Below, piece after piece: positions 1 to 11,500 of a stretch of DNA of 64,000 nucleotides (positions within the stretch are counted from its first letter, which is position 1; each line of letters starts with the position of its first letter). The position numbers and the translations under genes are program-made. Under the pieces are notes generated by a model. That model was not told the DNA's origin and did no database searches. It saw only the letters and a list, made by a program, of their open reading frames with translations. The stretch is taken from contig NC_088301.1 of the NCBI RefSeq assembly GCF_032854445.1, positions 29,312,402 through 29,376,401 of the forward strand. The letters run 5' to 3'. The DNA comes from Liolophura sinensis (Eukaryota; Mollusca; Polyplacophora; Chitonida; Chitonidae).

Positions 1-2340
1 TAAAATGCAACAATCATTGTCAAATGAAGGTTTTAAAATTTGGTTGGTTGATCATTCATCCAAAGATGCACAATTGGTGACATCAATGGATCTGTTTTTA
101 CCATCCAAATGCAACAATCATTATCAAATGAAGGTTTTAATGTTTGGTTGGTTGATCATTCATCCAAAGATGCACAATTGTTGACATCCATGGATCTGTT
201 TTTACCATTCGATTGCAACAATCATTATCAAATGAAGGTTTTAAAATTTGGTTGGTTGATCATTCATCCAAAGATGCACAATTGGTGACATCCATGGATC
301 TGTTTTTACCATTAAAATGCAACAATCATTGTCAAATGGAGGTTTTAAGATTTGGTTGGTTGATCATTCATTCAAAGATGCGCAATTGTTGATATGCATG
401 GATCTGTTTTTACCATTCAAATGCAACAGTCATTATCAAATGAAGGTTTTCATGTTTGGTTGGTTGATCATTCATCCAAAGGTGCACAATTGGTGACATC
501 CATGGATCTGTTTTTACCATTAAAATGCAACAATCATTATCAAATGAAGGTTTTAAAATTTGGTTGGTTAATCATTCATCCAAAGATGCACAATTGGTGA
601 CATCCATGGATCTGTTTTTACCATTAAAATGCAGCAATCATTGTCAAATGAAGGTTTTAAAATTTGGTTGGTTGATCATTCATCTAAAGGTGCACAATTG
701 ATGACATCCATGGATCTGTTTTTACCATTAAAATGCAACTATTATTATCAAATGAAGGTTTTAATGTTTGGTTGGTTGATCATTCATCCAAAGATGCACA
801 ATTGGTGACATCCATGGATCTGTTTTTACCATTCAAATGCAACAATCATTATCAAATGAAGGTTTTAAAATTTGGTTGGTTGATCATTCATCCAAAGATG
901 CACAATTGGTGACATCCATGGATCTGTTTTTACCATTAAAATGCAACAATCATTATCAAATGAAGGTTTTAAAATTTGGTTGGTTAATCATTCATCCAAA
1001 GATGCACAATTGGTGACATCCATGGATCTGTTTTTACCATTAAAATGCAGCAATCATTGTCAAATGAAGGTTTTAAAATTTGGTTGGTTGATCATTCATC
1101 TAAAGGTGCACAATTGATGACATCCATGGATCTGTTTTTACCATTAAAATGCAACTATTATTATCAAATGAAGGTTTTAATGTTTGGTTGGTTGATCATT
1201 CATCCAAAGATGCACAATTGGTGACATCCATGGATCTGTTTTTACCATTCAAATGCAACAATCATTATCAAATGAAGGTTTTAAAATTTGGTTGGTTGAT
1301 CATTCATCTAAAGGTGCACAATTGATGACATCCATGGATCTGTTTTTACCATTAAAATGCAACTATTATTATCAAATGAAGGTTTTAATGTTTGGTTGGT
1401 TGATCATTCATCCAAAGATGCACAATTGATGACATCCATGGATCTGTTTTTACCATTAAAATGCAACAATCATTATCAAATGAAGGTTTTAAAATTTGGT
1501 TGGTTGATCATTCATCCAAAGATGCACAATTGATGACATCCATGGATTTGTTTTTACCATTCAAATGCAACAATCATTATCAAATGAGGGTTTTAATGTT
1601 TGGTTGGTTGATCATTCATCCAAAGATGCACAATTGATGACATCCATGGATCTGTTTTTACCATTAAAATGCAACAACCATTGTCAAATGAAGGTTTTAA
1701 TGTTTGGTTGGTTGATCATTCATCCAAAGATGCACAATTGTTGACATCCATGGATCTGTTTTTACCATTCAAATGCAACAATCATTATCAAATGAAGGTT
1801 TTAATGTTTGGTTGGTTGATCAATTATCCAAAGATGCACAATTGGCGACATCCATGGATCTGTTTTTACCATTAAAATGCAACAATCATTATCAAATGAA
1901 GGTTTTAATGTTTGGTTGGTTGATCATTCATCCAAAGATGCACAATTGGCGACATCCATGAATCTGTTTTTACCATTAAAATGCAACAATCATTGTCAAA
2001 TGGAGGTTTTAAAATTTGGTTGGTTAATCATTCATCCAAAGATGCACAATTGGCGACATCCATGAATCTGTTTTTACCATTAAAATGCAACAACCATTGT
2101 CAAATGGAGGTTTTAATGTTTGGTTGGTTGATCATTCATCCAAAGGTGCACAATTGTTGACATCAATGGATCTGTTTTTACCATTCAAATGCAACAATCA
2201 TTATCAAATGAAGGTTTTAATGTTTGGTTGGTTGATCATTCATCCAAAGGTGCACAATTGGTGACATCCATGAATCTTTTTTTTTACCATTAAAATGCAA
2301 CAACCATTGTCAAATGGAGGTTTTAATGTTTGGTTGGTTG
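1..2340. repeat. 104-bp tandem satellite, about 22 copies, open at the left edge
   Basis: Head-to-tail monomers of 104 bp, each with the words 'ggttggttgatcattcatcc' and 'gatctgtttttaccatt'. The period was read from repeated landmarks at 1669, 1773 and 1877. The array enters from the left edge and stops near 2340, partway through a monomer. Monomers differ at a few percent of sites. Linked variants recur 416 bp apart ('tggtta' at 565 and 981, 'gcaact' at 735 and 1151), so a four-monomer block has been copied. Because 104 is not a multiple of 3, open frames inside it shift at each monomer and end within about 200 bp. It is not coding. Confidence 0.96.
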
Positions 2341-3104
2341 ATTTGTGTGGTATCAAATTGCTTTATGACTGTTCTATATAACAGGTTTGTTACATAGAAA
2401 GATTTTAAAGATGATAAATTATTTGAAGTCTTGAGTTTTTCTGTTTCTGCATAAGGTACTAAATTCTGGAAAAAGAAGAGGTAATGTAGAAATTTTTCTT
2501 TGCTCACATTGTTTAAATTCCATATGTTGAAGTACATTATAATTAAAAGTCAAAATGTATCCTGACTGGCTGGTTGATTTCACCATAGATAGATAGCAGA
2601 AGCATCAGCATCTCTGGTGCAGCTATAGATAAAGATCAATGCTTCCTATCCCTCAATGCTAAATTTCAATTTTATGTTGTCGTTCTCATGTCTGTTCACA
2701 TGTTATCATACTTGAAATGTTAAATTGCATATTTTTTTCATGAAGTTACCAGTCCATGTATATTGAAGATTTTATGCAATAAATATTGCGGCATAAAATA
2801 TATATTTGGAGGCTAAGCTGCATTATTGATACAGATCATTGAAAAGTGTGAACAAGGCACCTGTCTCAGTTAACGGACAGAGTTCCCTTTGGTCAACTTA
2901 TGGCCACACCTAAATTCTACCCTAATAGCTTTAAGGCCTTGAGGAGTTAGGTCCCAGTGGTGTGCGTCCGATTGTATATAAATACAGCATTGTATTTATG
3001 ATTTCAGTGTACTTCAAAAAAAAAAAAAAATTAAGTGAAATTAACACAGGAAAAAATATACAGAATCAATCATAATTTTCTCTAATGAATCCATGTCACT
3101 TAAA
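2341..3104. other. AT-rich spacer, no gene seen
   Basis: Unique-looking AT-rich sequence between the satellite and the first dispersed repeats. A 15-base A run lies near 3016. I see no exon with plausible splice sites and no RNA gene. Confidence 0.5.
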
Positions 3105-3460
3105 TTTTTACCTTTTTTCCTGGTTTTCTTCACACTTAGCTTGAGGGCTTTGGTGACAATAAGCAGTTATTTTATTTATTTGATCATACTCCACTTATTT
3201 TACTCTGTAATACAACTGGCCAACATTATGGTGTTAAGAAACTGGGCAGAGCCTGAGGGGGAACCCACAACCGTCCCACGTATGACCACAGAGGAAGCCA
3301 GCATGACCAGTGAACACACCAGTGAGAGACTCCTAGGCCATGGTGCTGTGCTGTGCTGGCACGCTAACCACGGAGGCCCTGAATGAGCGGTTGACTACAC
3401 TTTTGTGGGTACATTTGTTGAAGATCACTTGTCTTCCACGAATGCGGTGTGAATATCTGT
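3105..3460 (+). repeat. Dispersed repeat (family D) split by a SINE
   Basis: The left part (about 3105-3167, with 'ctttggtgaca') and the right part (about 3384-3460, with 'ttgaagatcacttgtcttcc') match the continuous copy at 38560-38703 in the same order. The SINE-A copy at 3168-3385 separates them. Similar short words ('agcagtt' and 'agcggtt') at the two edges could be a decayed target-site duplication. The family is unnamed here, and its true ends are unknown because only two copies are visible. Confidence 0.55.
3168..3385 (-). mobile_element. SINE-A copy, minus orientation, inserted in family D
   Basis: On the plus strand it starts with the reversed (AAAT)n tail, then the core 'ggccaacattatggtg', then the reversed tRNA-like head ending in 'cacggaggccc'. 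It matches the fuller copies at 49030 and 21674 but is quite diverged. It faces the plus-orientation copy that begins about 85 bp downstream. Confidence 0.75.
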
Positions 3461-3469
3461 CATATTGTT

Positions 3470-3718
3470 GGTTAGTTGGTTAGTGCGCTAGCTGACCATG
3501 GAGTCTCTCTCCAATGCGGTCGCTGTGATCTCAAGTCCAGCTCGTGCCGGCTTCCTCTTTGGCCGTAAGTGGGAAGGTCTGTCAGCAGCCTGTGGATGAT
3601 TGTGGATTTCCCCTGAGCTCTGTTCGGTTTTCACCCACCATAATGCTGGCCACCGCTGTATAAGCTAAATATTCTGGAGTATTGCGTAAAACACCAATCA
3701 AATAAATAAAATAAATAT
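3470..3718 (+). mobile_element. SINE-A copy, near full length, plus orientation
   Basis: It has a tRNA-like head ('gttggttagtgcgctag'), a B-box-like segment near 3527, the core 'cataatgctggccaccgctg', the 3' block 'gcgtaaaacaccaatcaaat' and an AAAT-rich tail. The first bases of the usual 'ggggcctccgtggctca' head are missing or diverged. With the preceding minus-orientation copy it forms an inverted pair. Confidence 0.85.
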
Positions 3719-4693
3719 CAGATGTCAGATATAGGAACTTGCCATGGGTCAGTAGCATGCAGACACTCACCTATACCAAAAAAAGTGAAAAATTAATGAT
3801 TATCGCGTTGAGCAAAATCAAATAAATGAATGTTTTGCTGGTCGCAATTGTTACATTACTTTAATTTTCGTTTTCAAGAAAGTTCAAAGACTTCTCGTTA
3901 TACCAGTGAGAAGTGATCTCTTCAAAGGTCCTGTAATTGCTTCTTAACAGCCCACTGACAACGTGTGTGGCCTAAATGGCAACAGTGTAAAAGACAAGGA
4001 CCCAGCTCCTCCCTTAGGTCACTTTTGGATTTTGGATACTGGCATATCACAGACCAGATTAAAAGGTCGCAGTACGTCACACTATGCACTCATCTTCACA
4101 AAGTACAGACGTCAAATTTGTTCTTTTGATTGGAGTATAATGCTTTACACAATACTTTCACAACCCTAATTCTTCTAAATTTTGGGACACCTGGTCTGCT
4201 CTTCTAAACAACATACACATAACTGTAGCAGGAATATTTAGTTCTTTTCATTGCAAGGTTAGTCCATGTATAAAACAACATATATCTTTAATTTAAAAAA
4301 AAAAAGTGGCAGAAAAATGTAATTCTTAAATTTGCTGTTAGCACTACTAATATCTGTCCTAAAAGTTAGAAGAATTAGGTAATATACTGGGGCCAGTTTT
4401 ACAGGTGAACAAAACTGTAGCCTAGTGCCTCCTTTCACAGGTAACTGGAACTTTCTTACATTGACTGCTGATCATCACACGTACTACCTCTAACAATCCT
4501 TGCGTGAGACTAGGATTGATCGAACACCTTTGACGTCCAAGCCAATGAAAAACAAGCTACCTAACCACGCTGCCACTTGAAGATTTATGTATACTGTACA
4601 TCGTCTTACACTGTGACACTGTTTCATGTTGCTATCATAACACAGTCCTTTTTCCTTCGCATGCTAAACTTACAGATGGTTATCTACAATTGT

Positions 4694-4812
4694 AGGGGCC
4701 TCTGTGGCTCAGTTGGTTAGCGCACTAGCGCAGCGTAATGACCCAGAAGTCTCACACCAATGCGGTCGCTGTGAGTTCAAGTTCATCTCATGCTGGCTTC
4801 CTCTCTCGACCT
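4694..4812 (+). mobile_element. SINE-A head fragment, 3' truncated
   Basis: It begins 'ggggcctctgtggctcagttgg', so the A box is clear, and carries 'gtgagttcaag' as the B box. Similarity stops near 'ggcttcctctctcgacc', before the core and tail. Only the tRNA-related half remains. Confidence 0.85.
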
Positions 4813-7800
4813 CCTAGAACACGGAATTCATTGCCCAGTCTGGTATTATGTTGACGGCTATAAAGCTAACATAGAAATGACTTGGCCTCTAGAAACAGGC
4901 CGCATGAATGAGTGGAGTTTTAAAATTTTGTCAGGATGCCTATTTTTATTTTTTTTTTTTGTACTGAAAGTTGAAATCTGGTCACACTTGACTTGCTAAG
5001 ATCATATTTTAACCTAGCTGGTGGTTATGATTTTTGTTTCTAGGGTCCAAAAATAAGCTGACAAATCATACTTCAAATTCTGACTTAGATGGGAATGGCT
5101 TTGTGGAAACTGGTGCCAATTTTGTATTCCAGTCAGATGAAGGCCACTGGCTTAACCCTGCATCTCCTGCCTCCTGAAACAACCCTTTCTATTTCCCTGG
5201 TTTATAATGCGTAATCCTTGATCATAAACACAAACAAGACATGCAAATACTGAAGAATTCAAGGCTGTAGAAAATCTGTATAAGCCGTACAGAATATAAT
5301 TTTACATGTATATTATAAAAGCCACATATTTCACAACCGAGGCTGCTAAACTGGAATAGTATGTAAAACATCACATGTAGATCAAACAAGACACACATAA
5401 CAACCATGTAAATAACCACATAAAGACGGCTGTACAGAGTGTGTATACATATATGGATATACTGTATAAATATATTAACTCTAACTAGTACAAAATTGAC
5501 ACAACAGAGTAATATAGAATATTTTCCTTCTGACCCAATGCTGCAACTATAAAACGATCAAAAGTACCTGTATTTTACAGACCTCACACACTCAAAATTA
5601 CACCTCATATTTTTCATCTTTCATGTATGTATGTAAAGAAGAGTTTTCCATAATGGTAAATGCAGTGATAATTGATTTCGTGAGTGTGTGCGGTTGGCTA
5701 TACCTTCCTTTTCCTCTCATACAAGTATTACTAAATCATGTCAACTTGTGACAAACTTTTAACAATGGTTTCTAGATCATGTGGTCTCTTGTACCATGGG
5801 AAGCCAGCGGTGCATCTTCAGTACTTCCAAAAAAAAAAATAAATAAATAAAAAATTTGCCACTCTACAGAAACATCTGGACGTCATCAAAAAGGTTCATC
5901 ATGGTCAGACGTAGATGAAAAGTTTACAAAACAACTGTACTATGGGCCAATCCAATCAATGTCCTGGTACAAAAACGTAGTTTGGTAGTTTTCATTTGAC
6001 AACAACATTTTGCATGTATAAAAAGCTGCAATGTACACTGGCATATCATTTCTTCATATATGATGAAACAGTTTACATGGATATATACACTAAAACTTCA
6101 GGTTTGGTGGTACGGAGCACATAAATCAAGCACACAACAGAATCTGTCAATAAAAAAAGCCACTTTCTGGCTGTTGCATATCCATCCTGATTGTGGCTGG
6201 AAAAAAGTTCAGCTCAATCAATAGTTCATCATCAAACAAAAAGTAAAACAGTTGCTAGATCAATTTGTAACAATGGACGTATGATGTAAAACATTCATTA
6301 CTTATCACTCAATCAAAATAAAGCTTTCTCTGTGATATACATAAAATATTTCAAGAGCACTGTAAAGAGTTTCACCTTGATGTATCTCTATCCCTGAGAT
6401 ATCAGGACTCCACTTGCATGCAAAGCATATCCATTACAAGTACACATATACCTAATATACCATGTGTATAAATATTAGTCTAAAATCTTGACACCTGCTT
6501 TAGGCAATCAGTATACATGTAAAAGGCCTATCCACACACACACACATGTAAAAGGCCTATACACACACACACACACATCATGTAAAAGGCCTACACACAC
6601 ACATCATGTAAAAGGCCTACACACACACATCATGTAAAAGGCCTGTATCTACGTGAAGAAAAAAAATTCTCATCTCTCTTTATGGAATGCCACTGTGCAT
6701 GTTACATTAAAAAAGAAAAAAAAAAAACAGCATTTTAAAATATTCTCTATAAATAAGTGCATCTTGACCCTTGAACTGTTGAAGTTTCTGTAGGGTTTCA
6801 GTATTAAATGTTCTGACAGACTTTCTTTTGGCAACAGATGGTGCTGCAGTGAATTAGGACTTCCACTTCGTAAGTATCTTGTGCGACAAAAAAAAAAAAA
6901 AAAAATGTTTCAGTGTTTGTGAGCTGAACAGTAAAAACATAAGCAGTACATGAAATGGCAAAATGTTCAAGTATTGTTACATGAAGCTACCAATCAGAAC
7001 TCCACCTTCTTGTTGAACACACCTTATGGCCTTCAAGTACGATTTATCTTTCACATTCACACAGTATTCTTTCGTACCCTGCACCGGGCAAAAATATCGA
7101 TTATACTTACATCATTATGTATAACACATTATCCTAAACCAGCTTATCAATTCTAAGCAAAGACTTACGATTGCCAATCAGATTTGCACAGGCTCTTTGG
7201 ATATGTTATAGTGACCTATCGTCTTCATCAATAATACCTGGAAAACTGGAATCTTGGTTGAATTCAGAGCACTATACACCGTACCTATTATCTGTGATAG
7301 CACTTTTATAGCCTTGCATGGGAAAAACAGACTGAATACACTACAAAGGTACCATAAAAAAACTGTACTCAAATACTCTCACAGGAATCAGCAACAAATC
7401 AGCATCAAATTTGTACAGGCACAGACATTCTACACCAGTACATGGGACTACACATGTACATGTATGTTGTTGATATGTATTTTAAACTGACCATACTTCA
7501 TTATATATTAAATGCTATCTGTATAAAGCAAAACTCTCCCTCATGATCTCAAACCCAGATTTACACAACTTACTGTTCTCTGTTGATTCCTGTCCCGAGA
7601 GGATTCCAGTTAAAACTTACCAATATGCTCATCCTACCTGATAACCATAAAATACATGTACATATAGACTTGTCAAATAATGGCAGATTGTCTAACATTC
7701 TTTGTGGCTTTGGTTCAAAATTTAGTATGCTTGCTTCAACTTAATTTTCTGTCTTTACACTTCTGGCTGGGTGTAAAAATCAAAAACAGGTCAGCAAGAA

Positions 7801-8429
7801 AGGTGACTCATCTCTATACTATATATTTATCGAAGTTGTAATCAAACCCTTTCACGATCTCAGTGTCCATTGCTCTTGGGCACTGATATTTCATAGACAT
7901 GCATTTCAATGCAGTGTAGATTTAATATGAAATTTTCAAATCACACAAAACATGACCATTCTGTTTCTGGAAACCTCTATGATTCCAAATTAACAGAGGC
8001 TTCTACTTTCTATCAAGTACCTAAGCGGTGACTTGGCAAGAAATTTTTCCTTCTAAATACAAATTAATGAATGAATGGAAGTGGCAAAACTTTAGCCCTT
8101 GACAAACATATTTGTGAAAAGGTAAACATAACAAAATACAGATTAACACATACAAAGCTATGGAAATTAATAACAATAGGCTAAATAAATTAAAGCCTTA
8201 ATGCTCGCAATATTTCTTTCAATATATATATATACCTATATATAAATACATCCACTTTAGCAGACACAAATAACTGCACATATATGTATATACCTGTTTC
8301 ATTCCTGAAAGGAATTGTGAACACTCCTCTTATCATAAAGCTTCTGATATGAGATACTCTCAGAAAAAGGCATCTGCCTGGTGGTTAGGGCCTGTTACTT
8401 TCATGTATTAAGGGTCGTTGTTCTGGGCG
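4813..8429. other. 3' flank of the phosphatase gene, possible 3' UTR, no other gene
   Basis: AT-rich sequence lying downstream of the stop codon of the minus-strand phosphatase. Part of it may be 3' UTR. I found no AATAAA on the minus strand close to the stop, so the transcript end cannot be placed. Open frames here are short and lack recognisable content. Confidence 0.45.
6516..6644. repeat. Short tandem repeat 'catgtaaaaggcct' plus CA runs, 5 copies
   Basis: Five copies of 'catgtaaaaggcct', each followed by a CA-rich run of varying length, giving a period of about 26-35 bp. The length differences come from the CA tracts. Confidence 0.9.
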
Positions 8430-8576
8430 TCATTTCTTGTACTCTGCATCCATGTCAATCACACTGCTCTGAGTGGGTGTGGCTACATTCCTATCTCCGT
8501 CTCCACTACTGACCTTCAAAGGTAAACCTTCTGCTATGGCTTTAGGTCGCTTGAACATTTCAGACATGAAAAAAAC
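8430..8576 (-). CDS. Phosphatase exon 6 (C-terminal tail, residues 257-304)
   Basis: The acceptor 'CTGCTTCAG' is followed by GTT TTT TTC ATG in phase 0, and the stop ends at 8430. It encodes the end of the last membrane segment ('VFFMSEMFKRPK'), then a hydrophilic cytosolic tail ending 'DMDAEYKK'. The length of the tail is ordinary for LPPs, whose C termini vary widely. Confidence 0.93.
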   Translation of the reverse strand, partial: VFFMSEMFKRPKAIAEGLPLKVSSGDGDRNVATPTQSSVIDMDAEYKK

Positions 8577-11500
8577 CTGAAGCAGAGAATAAATAATGTA
8601 TACAAAGGGAAAATCATAATCACGATATCTTAGATACAATAACTCATTTCCGCTGTTGGAGCCGTATAGGCATAATTTGACTTGTAATTTGCTAATAACT
8701 GTACAACATACATTGTGAACAAATAGAGCTACTTGTACATTCACAGAGCATAAACAATATTGTAACAAATATCATGGTATCACGCTGTTTTGGACCATTC
8801 TGTATCATTTTGTATGGCAATGAATTGTGATATCAGCAGTCTACTGTGATATCCGGCCAGGGCCCGAGTCACCACAGCATGGGTACCACATCCATGCATT
8901 AGCCTGCCATCACTAATGTGTATGCAGTCTTACCACAACAAAGGAGGTTATAAGTCCCAGGATACCACCTCCTAACACATCACTCCAGTGGTGCTTATAG
9001 TCTGAGATACGGGACAGACATGTGTAGTAAGCCATCAGTATGAGAGCCAACTGTAGGAGGGGACGGATGAGTCGGCTGGGCAGACGCGGCATTGCTATCT
9101 GAATATACATCTGAAACAGAGACAAATAATCAGAGACACGAGACAGACACATGCAGTAAGCCATCAGTATGAGAGCCAACTGTAGGAGGGGACGGATGAG
9201 TCGGCTGGACAGACGCGGCATTGCTATCTGAATATACATCTGAAACAGAGATATATATAATCAGAGACACGAGACAGACACATGCAGTAAGCCGTCAGTA
9301 TGAGAGCCAACTGTAGGAGGGGACGGATGAGTCGGTTGGACAGACGCGGCATTGCTATCTGAATATACATCTGAAACAGAGATATATATAATCAGACACG
9401 AGACAGACACATGCAGTAAGCCGTCAGTATGAGAGCCAACTGTAGGAGGGGACGGATGAGTCGGTTGGACAGACGCGGCATTGCTATCTGAATATACATC
9501 TGAAACCGAGCCATATATAATCTGAGACACGAGACAGACACATGCAGTAAGCCATCAGTATGAGAGCCAACTGTAGGAGGGGACGGATGAGTCGGCTGGA
9601 CAGACGCGGCATTGCTATCTGAATATACATCTGAAACAGAGATATATATAATCAGAGACACGAGACAGACACATGCAGTAAGCCGTCAGTATGAGAGCCA
9701 ACTGTAGGAGGGGACGGATGAGTCGGTTGGACAGACGCGGCATTGCTATCTGAATATACATCTGAAACAGAGATATATATAATCAGAGACACGAGACAGA
9801 CACATGCAGTAAGCCGTCAGTATGAGAGCCAACTGTAGGAGGGGACGGATGAGTCGGTTGGACAGACGCGGCATTGCTATCTGAATATACATCTGAAACA
9901 GAGATATATATAATCAGAGACACGAGACAGACACATGCAGTAAGCCGTCAGTATGAGAGCCAGCTGTATAAGGGGATGGACGAGTTGGTTGGACAGACGC
10001 GGCATTGCTATCTGAATATACATCTGAAACAGAGATATATATAATCAGAGACACGAGACAGACACATGCAGTAAGCCATCAGTATGAGAGCCAACTGTAG
10101 GAGGGGACGGATGAGTCGGTTGGACAGACGCGGCATTGCTATCTGAATATACATCTGAAACAGAGATATATATAATCAGAGACACGAGACAGACACATGC
10201 AGTAAGCCGTCAGTATGAGAGCCAGCTGTATAAGGGGATGGACGAGTTGGTTGGACAGACGCGGCATTGCTATCTGAATATACATCTGAAACAGAGATAT
10301 ATATAATCAGAGACACGAGACAGACACATGCAGTAAGCCGTCAGTATGAGAGCCAACTGTAGGAGGGGACGGATGAGTCGGCTGGGCAGACGCGGCATTG
10401 CTATCTGAATATACATCTGAAACAGAGATATATATAATCAGAGACACGAGACAGACACATGCAGTAAGCCATCAGTATGAGAGCCAACTGTAGGAGGGGA
10501 CGGATGAGTCGGTTGGACAGACGCGGCATTGCTATCTGAATATACATCTGAAACAGAGATATATATAATCAGAGACACGAGACAGACACATGCAGTAAGC
10601 CGTCAGTATGAGAGCCAGCTGTATAAGGGGATGGACGAGTTGGTTGGACAGACGCGGCATTGCTATCTGAATATACATCTGAAACAGAGATATATATAAT
10701 CAGAGACACGAGACAGACACATGCAGTAAGCCGTCAGTAGAGAGCCAACTGTAGGAGGGGACGGATGAGTCGGTTGGACAGACGCGGCATTGCTATCTGA
10801 ATATACATCTGAAACCGAGCCATATATAATCTGAGATAAGTGGCACATACATGCAGTATGAGAGGACATATGAAGGGACAGATCAGTCAATTACGTGTAG
10901 CTGGGTGGACGCAGCATTGCTATCTGAAGATATATCTGAAACAGAGCCTTACACATGTGCCATGGATCTGAACAGACTTCCTTGGGTGTGGTCATCAGTG
11001 CTCATAAATTACCACCAAAGATGTGAGAATCTTGAGCTTCAAGGCCCAAGGCTAGGGCTGAATTAACACCAAAATGCTTGGTCCGATTGAAGGAAAGACA
11101 GGAATCTTAATTGTGCGGCTACAACATGCCCCCTAAAGCCTATACTTTTCATCCGAGCATCAATCACATACACATTCAATGATAAGTGTGGCCATTCAAC
11201 AGCAAGTGAAAAAGCATTAAATGATAATAGTGAAAGTTGAAATGAAATTTATTTATTTATTTATTTGATCGACATTAAATGATGACAGTGAAAGTTGAAA
11301 TGAAATTTATTTATTTATTTATTTGATCGACATTAAATGATGATAGTGGAAGTTGAAATGAAATTTATTTATTTATTTACTTGATCGCTATATTACGTCA
11401 TACATGATGTTTAACTGCACTGCCACCTTAAAACACAAGCTGAACTAAAAGTCACAAAAAATTTACTTACAGAAAAGTATACCATGGTGTATATAGATAA

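Noticed and set aside
394-2065. Open frames of 62-68 codons starting 'MQQSLSNEGF'
   Set aside because: They are readings of the 104-bp satellite. The period is not a multiple of three, so the frame changes at each monomer.
5000-8429. Poly(A) signal of the phosphatase
   Set aside because: No AATAAA was found on the minus strand close to the stop; a weak ATTAAA near 7921 is not enough to place the transcript end.
9261-10890. Several minus-strand open frames with 'DVYSDSNAASVQPTHPS'
   Set aside because: Off-frame readings of the exon-derived array. The true frame is the one that starts 'MYIQIAMPRL'.
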